DNA of 7,391 bases from Rhodoferax sp. (lineage in GTDB: Bacteria > Pseudomonadota > Gammaproteobacteria > Burkholderiales > Burkholderiaceae_C), in NCBI GenBank assembly GCA_020048795.1, contig JAIFMA010000071.1, positions 1 through 7,391 on the forward strand. The letters are read 5' to 3'. The notes under the pieces were generated by a model. It was not told where the DNA came from. It saw nothing but the letters and a program-made list of their open reading frames with translations, and made no database searches. Made by a program: the position numbers and the translations under genes. Below are positions 1 through 5,458 of the stretch, piece after piece. Within the stretch, counting starts at the first letter, position 1, and each line of letters starts with the position of its first letter.

Positions 1-413
1 CAAAACCCGCTGAGGTCGTGCACGAGTGGTTTGTGATTGACGCGACCGACAAGGTCCTCGGACGAGTAGCCAGCGAAGTTGCTCTCCGTTTACGCGGCAA
101 ACACAAGGCCATTTACACGCCTCACGTCGATACCGGCGACTTCATCATCGTCACCAATGCAGCCCAACTGCGCGTGACCGGTGCCAAATCGCTCGACAAA
201 ATGTACTACAGCCACTCAGGTTACCCGGGCGGCATCAGTTCGACCAACTTTCGTGACATGCAAGCCAAATTTCCCGGCCGCGCTTTGGAAAAAGCCGTCA
301 AGGGCATGCTGCCTAAAGGCCCACTGGGCTACGCGATGATCAAGAAGCTCAAGGTGTACGGCGGTGCAGAGCACCCGCACACTGCCCAGCAACCCAAAGT
401 GTTGGTTCTTTAA
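1..413 (+). CDS. rplM: 50S ribosomal protein L13 (5' end outside window)
   Basis: Ribosomal protein uL13, an early-assembling protein of the large ribosomal subunit that binds 23S rRNA. The frame is open to the left edge: codons from base 3 read K-P-A-E-V-V before HEWFVIDATDKVLGRVAS, the standard L13 N-terminal block. The true start therefore lies only a few codons upstream, and the GTG at base 18 is an internal valine. About 136 residues are visible against roughly 142 in the family. Family blocks seen include LRGKHKAIYTPHVDTGD, the YYSHSGYPGG segment and the MLPKGPLG segment, and the end KVYGGAEHPHTAQQPKVL is typical. The TAA stop overlaps the AAGGAG ribosome-binding site of rpsI, 10 bases upstream of its ATG, so the two genes are tightly co-transcribed. 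Identification is secure; only the 5' end is missing. Confidence 0.97.
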   Translation, partial: KPAEVVHEWFVIDATDKVLGRVASEVALRLRGKHKAIYTPHVDTGDFIIVTNAAQLRVTGAKSLDKMYYSHSGYPGGISSTNFRDMQAKFPGRALEKAVKGMLPKGPLGYAMIKKLKVYGGAEHPHTAQQPKVLVL

Positions 414-423
414 GGAGCTTTAA

Positions 424-816
424 ATGATTGGTGAATGGAACAATGGTACCGGCCGTCGCAAATCGAGCGTCGCACGCGTTTTCCTGAAAAAAGGCTCCGG
501 CCAGATCGTTGTCAACGGCAAGCCGATTGACAACTTCTTTGGCCGTGCCACCTCGATCATGATCTGCAAGCAGCCGCTGATGCTGACGAATCATGCCGAA
601 ACCTTCGACGTGATGGTCAATGTGGCCGGTGGCGGTGAGTCGGGCCAGGCCGGTGCGGTGCGCCACGGCATTACCCGCGCTCTGATCGACTATGACGCAA
701 CGCTCAAGCCTGAGTTGAGCAAAGCCGGTTTCGTGACCCGCGATGCCCGCGAAGTGGAACGTAAGAAGGTTGGTTTGCACGGTGCTCGCCGTCGCAAGCA
801 GTTCAGCAAGCGTTAA
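424..816 (+). CDS. rpsI: 30S ribosomal protein S9
   Basis: Ribosomal protein uS9 of the small subunit; its C-terminal tail reaches the P-site tRNA. The protein is 130 residues, the usual bacterial length. It begins MIGEWNNGTGRRKSSVARVF, contains the GSGQIVVNGKPIDNFF block, the glycine-rich VAGGGESGQAGAVRHGI segment and ITRALIDYD, and ends in the basic ARRRKQFSKR tail whose final Ser-Lys-Arg is characteristic. The ATG is preceded by AAGGAG at 412-417, six bases upstream, which fixes the start. It lies 10 bases behind rplM in the conserved L13-S9 pair and is followed by a hairpin with a T-rich tail, so the ribosomal transcription unit probably ends here. No anomaly was seen. Confidence 0.98.
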   Translation: MIGEWNNGTGRRKSSVARVFLKKGSGQIVVNGKPIDNFFGRATSIMICKQPLMLTNHAETFDVMVNVAGGGESGQAGAVRHGITRALIDYDATLKPELSKAGFVTRDAREVERKKVGLHGARRRKQFSKR

Positions 817-838
817 TTTTTTGGTTTCGATGGGTTCG

Positions 839-880
839 ACAGCCGCCCGGATGCACATTCTGGCGGCTGTTTGTATTTTT
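839..880 (+). terminator. Rho-independent terminator after rpsI
   Basis: A perfect 9-bp inverted repeat, ACAGCCGCC (839-847) with GGCGGCTGT (862-870), encloses a 14-base loop and is followed by TTGTATTTTT. It starts 22 bases after the rpsI stop, a normal position for an intrinsic terminator. The large loop and the interrupted T tract suggest termination may be incomplete. The next gene starts only 18 bases after the T tract, so it probably depends on read-through. Confidence 0.75.
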
Positions 881-898
881 GCCTGATGAATTGAGGCG

Positions 899-1645
899 AT
901 GAAGCTGCGTTTGTTGATGCGGCGTTTGACGGTGAGTGCACCGCGCATGGCGGTGCGCAGCCCCTTGCCCTGGCCGTTGCGCTGGGCATTTTTTGCAATT
1001 GTGGTCGGGTTCTGTGCGGCCATTGCGTTGTGGGCATTTGAGTTTGGCAGGGACATCGCGGGGCTGGACGGTGGGACCAAAGAGCAGTTGCAGCAGGCAT
1101 TGAAGCAGATTGACGCGCTGCGAATTCAGCTCGATGAGCTGACCCATGAACGAGACAAGGCTCAGTCTGTGGCGAACACTGCCGACACCGTGTTGACCAC
1201 TGAAAAAGTAGCGCAGGAGAAGCTGTTGATCTTGAACCGGCAACTCGAACTCGACAATCAGCGACTGAAAGATGATCTGGGTTTTTTTGAGCAGTTGATT
1301 CCGACGGCTGAGGCAACGCTGAACGCTGGTGGTACGTTAGCGATTCGAGGTTTGCAAGCCGAGGTCCTAAAAACGGGCGAGGTCAAGTGGCAGGTGCTGG
1401 TGATTCAGGCGGCCAAAGACCCGGTTGAGTTCAAGGGCCTGCTGGAGGTGGTTTTTGCCGGGGTATCGCATGGCAAGCCCTGGACCGGTGCGCCGCCACA
1501 GGGTGCTCAACCCGTCAAGCTGAAACAATACGGCCGTCTAACCGGCCTCTACCAGGTTCCCGCGCAGGTGGAGCTCCGGAGCGTGACGGTCAAGGTTCTT
1601 GACGGCAAAACGGTCAAGGCAGTAGAGACGGTGAAAATCAAATGA
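899..1645 (+). CDS. DUF6776-type membrane-anchored coiled-coil protein
   Basis: I recognise this as the uncharacterised protein type that commonly precedes bactofilin and erpA in Burkholderiales, annotated as DUF6776; the label is from memory. The 248-residue product has a basic N-terminus (about 1-27), one hydrophobic membrane segment (about 28-48, WAFFAIVVGFCAAIALWAF) and a charged heptad-like coiled coil (about 60-130). A probably beta-rich C-terminal half (about 145-248) follows. With a positive N-terminus and a single helix, the inferred topology is a short cytoplasmic tail with the coiled coil and C-terminal domain in the periplasm. No catalytic motif is evident. The ATG at 899 has GAGG only two bases upstream, which is unusually close; an in-frame ATG at 917 lacks a better site, so the start is not firm. 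Its place beside a bactofilin and near wall enzymes suggests an envelope role, but that is inference. Confidence 0.8.
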   Translation: MKLRLLMRRLTVSAPRMAVRSPLPWPLRWAFFAIVVGFCAAIALWAFEFGRDIAGLDGGTKEQLQQALKQIDALRIQLDELTHERDKAQSVANTADTVLTTEKVAQEKLLILNRQLELDNQRLKDDLGFFEQLIPTAEATLNAGGTLAIRGLQAEVLKTGEVKWQVLVIQAAKDPVEFKGLLEVVFAGVSHGKPWTGAPPQGAQPVKLKQYGRLTGLYQVPAQVELRSVTVKVLDGKTVKAVETVKIK

Positions 1646-1863
1646 TCGTGGTCCATGTCGGCTGATTCTGACAAGGAAAAGATATTATGTTCACAATAAA
1701 AACTATAGCTGGCAACGCTCGATGCATAAGGACTGAAGGCTGATTTGGCAGATAAAAGCCGTGGGCTTGCGCCGTCGGCCTATCGCCATGTTCCTTCGAG
1801 AACGCCTGCCCCGCGTGCGGGGTTGGGATGCTCAATGGATAGATTTTGTGGAAAAGGTGTGAC
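1646..1863 (+). other. 218-base gap and leader before the bactofilin gene
   Basis: No protein-coding gene of ordinary size is supported here. From left to right the gap holds a near copy of the bactofilin start region (1675-1702), a degraded dispersed repeat (about 1696-1750) and three short hairpins. The hairpins are AAGCC/GGCTT with a 3-base loop (1756-1768), GTTC/GAAC with a 6-base loop (1790-1803) and CCCCG/CGGGG with a 4-base loop (1809-1822). None is followed by a T run, so they do not look like intrinsic terminators. A TATTAT hexamer at 1683-1688 could be a -10 box but has no convincing -35 partner. A promoter for the bactofilin gene may lie here, but I cannot point to one. Confidence 0.5.
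1696..1750 (+). repeat. Degraded Comamonadaceae-type dispersed intergenic repeat
   Basis: The segment ATAGCTGGCAACGCTCGATG (1705-1724) followed by CATAAGGACTGAAGGCTGAT (1725-1744) closely resembles, from memory, a short palindromic repeat scattered in many Comamonadaceae genomes. That repeat has an ATAGCTG block, then AGCGCTT and AAGCGCT arms around a short spacer, then a block like AGAGGCC and a T-rich end. In this copy the arms have decayed to AACGCTC and AAGGACT, so the central stem is largely lost. It is non-coding and lies wholly in the gap before the bactofilin gene. Only one copy is in the window, so repeat status rests on recall and needs a search of a related genome. Confidence 0.45.
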
Positions 1864-2268
1864 ATGTTCAATAAAAAGAAGCAGCCTCCCATCAAGAGCC
1901 TGGTCGCCTACGGGTGCCAGATCAAGGGAGATTTCAGTTTTTCTGAGGGCTTTCGCCTGGATGGGGAACTGATTGGCAACATTGTCAGCCAGGCTGACAA
2001 GCCCAGCATCCTGGTGATTTCGGAGTCGGCGCAGATCACCGGAGAAGTTCAGGCTGATCACGTCATCATCAACGGAAGGGTTGACGGGCCAGTGCTGGCG
2101 CGTGTCATGCTTGAACTGCAACCCAAGGCGCGAATCAACGGGGATGTAACCTACAAGTTGCTGGAGATGCATCAAGGTGCCCTGGTGGCGGGCAAGTTGT
2201 GCCCCATGGTGGTCGAGGTGTCGGCCGAGGGAAAACCCACACTGAAACTGGCGGCAAATAACGCGTGA
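1864..2268 (+). CDS. Bactofilin (polymer-forming cytoskeletal protein)
   Basis: A small bactofilin of the PF04519/DUF583 type. Bactofilins polymerise without nucleotide into filaments on the inner face of the membrane and often position cell-wall enzymes. From the ATG at 1864 the protein has 134 residues. The N-terminus MFNKKKQPP is short, basic and starts Met-Phe, like the membrane-targeting tails of other bactofilins. Residues about 15-115 form the right-handed beta-helix core, with turn-repeating blocks such as IKGDFSFSEGFRLDGELIGNI, SAQITGEVQADHVIINGRVDGPV and PKARINGDVTYKLLEMHQGALVAGKL. A short tail ends LKLAANNA. AAGGTG at 1854-1859 supports this start; an upstream in-frame TTG at 1846 would precede it and is rejected. 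erpA follows 58 bases downstream on the same strand. The link to the nearby M23 peptidase and AnmK is suggestive but inferred. Confidence 0.92.
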   Translation: MFNKKKQPPIKSLVAYGCQIKGDFSFSEGFRLDGELIGNIVSQADKPSILVISESAQITGEVQADHVIINGRVDGPVLARVMLELQPKARINGDVTYKLLEMHQGALVAGKLCPMVVEVSAEGKPTLKLAANNA

Positions 2269-2326
2269 TGCAATTCCCGACAAATTTGCTGTAGCATTTA
2301 CCCACTCAACCTACCGGAGATACCTT

Positions 2327-2692
2327 ATGAGCGCCGTTGCAGAAAACATTGAGACCGAAATGCCTGCCCCCATCCTGTTCACCGACAGTGCTGCTGCCAA
2401 GGTAGCCGATCTGATTGCTGAGGAGGGTAACCCGGACCTGAAACTGCGCGTGTTTGTGCAGGGTGGAGGATGCTCTGGCTTCCAGTATGGTTTTACTTTT
2501 GATGAAGTTACCAACGATGACGACACCACCATGACCAAGAACGGTGTGTCGTTGTTGATCGATGCGATGAGTTATCAGTACTTGGTGGGTGCAGAAATTG
2601 ACTACAAGGAAGACCTGCAAGGGGCCCAGTTTGTGATCAAAAACCCGAATGCTACAACCACCTGCGGTTGCGGCTCGAGTTTTTCCGCCTGA
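2327..2692 (+). CDS. erpA: Iron-sulfur cluster insertion protein ErpA
   Basis: An A-type carrier that receives Fe-S clusters from the assembly scaffold and delivers them to apoproteins in the cytoplasm. The 121-residue product has the three conserved cysteines of the family: Cys49 in FVQGGGCSGFQYGF, and Cys113 and Cys115 in the C-terminal TTCGCGSSFSA. The segment PILFTDSAAAKVADLIAEEG and the NPNATTTCGCGSSF ending fit the ErpA branch rather than IscA or SufA. The ATG at 2327 has CGGAG (2315-2319) seven bases upstream, a clear ribosome-binding site. The N-terminal extension of about 15 residues before the family core is normal for betaproteobacterial ErpA. It is co-directional with the bactofilin gene and followed by a symmetric terminator. 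No isc or suf genes are adjacent. An IscR site was looked for by eye and not recognised. Confidence 0.96.
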   Translation: MSAVAENIETEMPAPILFTDSAAAKVADLIAEEGNPDLKLRVFVQGGGCSGFQYGFTFDEVTNDDDTTMTKNGVSLLIDAMSYQYLVGAEIDYKEDLQGAQFVIKNPNATTTCGCGSSFSA

Positions 2693-2713
2693 GTCGAACG
2701 ACTATCGCGCGAT

Positions 2714-2740
2714 AAAAACCGCCCACTGAGGCGGCTTTTT
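2714..2740. terminator. Bidirectional terminator between erpA and anmK
   Basis: Five A residues (2714-2718), CCGCC (2719-2723), a 6-base loop, GGCGG (2730-2734), C, then five T residues (2736-2740). On the plus strand it ends with a T run 44 bases after the erpA stop. On the minus strand the same hairpin is followed by TTTTTAT, 19 bases after the anmK stop. The near-perfect symmetry in a 66-base convergent gap is what a shared terminator for both transcripts should look like. Confidence 0.85.
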
Positions 2741-2758
2741 GTTGCCTGAAGGGTGTTG

Positions 2759-3904
2759 TCAGGCAGGGTAGATGGCACCCAGAATTCGTGGACCTGCCGC
2801 GCCAGTGACGGACGGGAGATTTCCCGGCTTGCGCTCCAGAGTCTGCTTCGCCAGCCAGGCGAATGCAGCCGCCTCCACCTGCAGAGCTGGCAAACCGAAG
2901 CGGTCTGAAATGCTGACTTTCAGGGCGGGTAGTAGTGCTTGGAGGCGTTGCAGCAAATACTGGTTCAACGCGCCACCGCCGCAAACAATCAGTGGATTGC
3001 TACGTTTTAGATAGCTTGATACGCTTGTTGCACAAGCACTGGCGGTCAATTCGGTTAATGTGTTTTGGACATCCTGGGGGCGCGCTGCGGCAAACGGCAT
3101 TAGCTTTTGATCAAGCCATTTCACACTGAAGAGATCGCGGCCCGTGCTTTTGGGTGGGGCCAGCAAAAAATACGGGTCGTCCAGCAAATGTTGCAGCAAA
3201 TCGGGCAAACATTGACCAGCTGCGGCCCAGGCACCGGCCGCATCAAAGGCCTGCCCGGCGTGTCGCTGACACCAGGCATCCATCAGGGCATTTCCGGGGC
3301 CGCAGTCAAAACCCAGTACCGGTTGCGACCGATCTTGTGGCAGCACACTCAGGTTGGCGATGCCGCCCAGGTTTAATACCCCAACGCCGGTGCCGACCTG
3401 ACTGAATACACGTTGGTGAAATGCCGGTACCAGTGGCGCCCCCTGACCCCCTGCGGCCACATCACGGCTACGCAGATCAGCGATCACGTCAATACCTGTC
3501 AGCTCGGCCAGTAATGCCGGGTTGTTCAACTGTAGTGTGTACGCAGCCCATGTGTTGACATTGGCATCGCGGGTCGGTGCGGCAGGCTGGTGACGCACGG
3601 TTTGACCATGGGCACCAATGGCGAGTATCTGATTCTTGGTAATGCCCCTCATGGAGACTTGTGCCAGCAAATCCACCACAACCTCAGCGTAAGCGCAGGC
3701 AATCCGGTTGCCAGCCAGCGCGGCACGATGAAGTTCGTTGAGCGATGGACTGTTGAGGGCTAGCAATTCCTCACGGAAGTTTGCATCAAAGGGGTGTGAA
3801 GCATTGGCCAATACCCGAAGGCTTGCGCCGGACAAATCCACCAGGACACCATCCGCGCCGTCCAGCGACGTGCCGGACATCAGGCCAATATATAACTCGG
3901 GCAT
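2759..3904 (-). CDS. anmK: Anhydro-N-acetylmuramic acid kinase
   Basis: AnmK uses ATP and water to open 1,6-anhydro-N-acetylmuramic acid and phosphorylate it to MurNAc-6-phosphate, a cytoplasmic step of peptidoglycan recycling. From the ATG at 3904 the protein has 381 residues, close to the roughly 370 of E. coli AnmK. Family blocks appear in order: YIGLMSGTSLDGADGV at the N-terminus (phosphate-binding), IGAHGQTVRHQP, GGQGAPLVPAFH, VLNLGGIANLS, GFDCGPGNALMDAW (its Asp matches the catalytic base as I recall it), PKSTGRDLFSVKWL, LIVCGGGALNQYL and LPSVTGA near the end. An in-frame TTG at 3940 would add 12 residues with no family match, so the ATG is preferred, although neither has a clear ribosome-binding site. 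It lies 57 bases downstream of the M23 peptidase gene on the same strand and may depend on its transcription. Confidence 0.96.
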   Translation of the reverse strand: MPELYIGLMSGTSLDGADGVLVDLSGASLRVLANASHPFDANFREELLALNSPSLNELHRAALAGNRIACAYAEVVVDLLAQVSMRGITKNQILAIGAHGQTVRHQPAAPTRDANVNTWAAYTLQLNNPALLAELTGIDVIADLRSRDVAAGGQGAPLVPAFHQRVFSQVGTGVGVLNLGGIANLSVLPQDRSQPVLGFDCGPGNALMDAWCQRHAGQAFDAAGAWAAAGQCLPDLLQHLLDDPYFLLAPPKSTGRDLFSVKWLDQKLMPFAAARPQDVQNTLTELTASACATSVSSYLKRSNPLIVCGGGALNQYLLQRLQALLPALKVSISDRFGLPALQVEAAAFAWLAKQTLERKPGNLPSVTGAAGPRILGAIYPA

Positions 3905-3961
3905 GTCATTGCGTGGTACCGGGTCTGCCTGGTGATGCAAACCGACGAGCTTGCGCTAAAA

Positions 3962-5332
3962 CTATTCAAACCGAGCCGGCTGGACGCTGGCTGCGGCTTG
4001 CAGTTCGGACCGGACACCAGCGGCAACTTGTTTAAACAAGGGCAGCACGGCGGCTGAGACCGGTACTGTTTCGCTCTTTTGGGCCATGGCCATGGGGTCG
4101 TGCTGAACACCCCCGACGCGCACTTCAAAATGCAGATGCGGGCCAGTGGCCCAGCCAGTGGCCCCGACCAAGCCGATGGTCTGACCCTGGGCTACGTTTT
4201 GGCCTCGCTGCACCAAGATCTTGCTCAGGTGGGCATAAACGGTCTCGGTGTTGTTGCGGTGCTTGATGAAGATCACGTTGCCGTAGCCATTTTGCGACCC
4301 GGCAAACTCCACCACACCATCACCCACGGTGCGTGCGGGTGTACCGGTGCTGGCGGCAAAGTCAGTGCCCAGGTGGGCACGCCAGTCTTTCAAAATGGGG
4401 TGAAAACGCATGGAAAACCCGCTGCTGACGCGAGAAAATTCGACCGGGGAGCTCAAAAATGCTCGCCGCAAGCTTGTGCCATCCAGTGTGTAGTAACCGC
4501 CTTTCAGCGCCAAACCCTGACTGTCCAGGCCAGGGGGCTGAAACCACATCGCCTGAAATGTTTTGCCCGCGTTGACAAACTCGGCACTGAGCACCTTGCC
4601 GGTGCGCATGGGTTCGCCGTCACCCTCCAGCACTTCGTACACCACGTTGAAACGGTCGTCCTTGCGCAGGGCGCGTCGGAAATCAATGTCACTTGAAAAT
4701 ATTTCAGCCAGCTGGGTGGCGATGGCATCTGGTAGTCCGGCATCGTCGGTGGCCGCAAACAGCGATGTTCGGATGACTCCACTGGACAGTCGGGCCGATG
4801 GCACCAACGGTGCGCTCTCCATTCGCGAGGCAAAGCCCTTGTCAGTTTTCTGGATGACCAAGCGTTTGAACTGACCACTGTCGTCTGGAGTCCAGCGGGC
4901 GCTCAGAGCCTGTAGGCTTTGGTCACTGCTGGCTTCTGCGGTGACATTGCGACCACTACGGCCCAGCAGCACTTGGCGCGACAGTGTGTCGTTGCGCAGA
5001 AAGTTGGCTGCCTGCGTGTCAGCGATGCCCAGGCGCTTGAGTAGCGTGCCGGCAGTGTCACTGCTTCGGGTGATGTCAGAGCGGAACAAGCTCAAATGGG
5101 CTTGATTTGGATTGTCGACTGGGCTGCCGAAAGTGACGGACACCGACTCAGTCACCTCGAAGACGGGCAGTGGAGACGCATCGGAGGCCAACGAAGCCAG
5201 CGCCAATGCACCTCCGGCTCCGCCCAATAAAAGTGCGGTCACAATGGCTGTGACACGTTTGGGGTGTTTTGCGAGTGACGTGGCCACAGCATCAAGCAGA
5301 GTGTGGCGGCGATCCAGAAATGAGTTGATCAA
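3962..5332 (-). CDS. M23 family peptidase, MepM/Csd3-type murein endopeptidase
   Basis: A zinc metallopeptidase of the LytM/M23 family, expected to cleave peptide cross-links of peptidoglycan in the periplasm. The 456-residue product has a basic cytoplasmic N-terminus and one hydrophobic segment at about 28-49 (an uncleaved anchor or signal). An N-terminal domain with a LysM/OapA-like stretch follows (about 85-165, GTLLKRLGI), then a middle domain (about 185-290, IDFRRALRKDDRFNVVYEVLEG), as in E. coli MepM. The M23 domain covers about 300-415. Zinc ligands and catalytic residues are intact: His320 and Asp324 in HLGTD, His368 in YAHL, and His399 and His401 in GPHLHFEV. The start is TTG at 5332, backed by AGGA six bases upstream; no ATG occurs before residue 171. 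It diverges from tyrS and precedes anmK, a coherent wall-turnover pair. The exact bond cut is not readable from sequence. Confidence 0.94.
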   Translation of the reverse strand: MINSFLDRRHTLLDAVATSLAKHPKRVTAIVTALLLGGAGGALALASLASDASPLPVFEVTESVSVTFGSPVDNPNQAHLSLFRSDITRSSDTAGTLLKRLGIADTQAANFLRNDTLSRQVLLGRSGRNVTAEASSDQSLQALSARWTPDDSGQFKRLVIQKTDKGFASRMESAPLVPSARLSSGVIRTSLFAATDDAGLPDAIATQLAEIFSSDIDFRRALRKDDRFNVVYEVLEGDGEPMRTGKVLSAEFVNAGKTFQAMWFQPPGLDSQGLALKGGYYTLDGTSLRRAFLSSPVEFSRVSSGFSMRFHPILKDWRAHLGTDFAASTGTPARTVGDGVVEFAGSQNGYGNVIFIKHRNNTETVYAHLSKILVQRGQNVAQGQTIGLVGATGWATGPHLHFEVRVGGVQHDPMAMAQKSETVPVSAAVLPLFKQVAAGVRSELQAAASVQPARFE

Positions 5333-5458
5333 AAGAAATCCTGATGTTGGGCTCGTCGCGAATACGCAACAAAATCAATCAAAGTAGCCAAAGTGTCCGA
5401 CTTCACACATACTGACAACGAAACATCGAGTATAAACCCGGCCACCCTCGATGCATCC
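5333..5458. promoter_or_regulatory. Divergent promoter region between the M23 peptidase and tyrS
   Basis: This 126-base segment separates two divergent genes and should contain both promoters. A TATAAA hexamer at 5431-5436 reads toward tyrS and overlaps TATACT, reading toward the peptidase gene, at 5434-5429. Neither has a good -35 box at 16-18 bases. CTGACA at 5412-5417 is only 13 bases from TATAAA, and TTCACA at 5402-5407 is 23 bases away. The promoter location is therefore likely by gene layout, but the boxes are weakly supported. Confidence 0.35.
5339..5342 (-). promoter_or_regulatory. Ribosome-binding site deciding the TTG start of the M23 peptidase
   Basis: On the minus strand AGGA lies six bases before the TTG at 5332-5330. 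Because no ATG exists in the first 170 codons, this well-spaced site is the main evidence for the non-ATG start. The resulting N-terminus, a basic stretch followed by a hydrophobic segment, is sensible for an exported wall enzyme. Confidence 0.6.

Noticed and set aside
18..20. GTG as the start of rplM
   Set aside because: The frame continues upstream to the edge with K-P-A-E-V, matching the L13 N-terminus, so this is an internal codon.
349..1080. Long minus-strand open frame (243 codons) across rpsI and the start of the DUF6776 gene
   Set aside because: It is antisense to two well-supported genes, crosses the terminator, and its translation resembles no family I know; it is a shadow of GC-rich coding DNA.
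1745..1972. Small plus-strand open frame (75 codons) in the gap before the bactofilin gene
   Set aside because: It starts at TTG without a ribosome-binding site, overlaps the bactofilin gene out of frame and shows no recognisable features.
4140..4165. Short direct repeat CCAGTGGCC inside the M23 gene
   Set aside because: It encodes the G-A-T-G-W-A-T-G stretch before the HxH motif, a conserved feature of M23 peptidases, so protein constraint explains it.
4079..4696. Plus-strand open frame of 205 codons inside the M23 peptidase gene
   Set aside because: The opposite strand encodes the intact catalytic domain with all zinc ligands, so this frame is a by-product.
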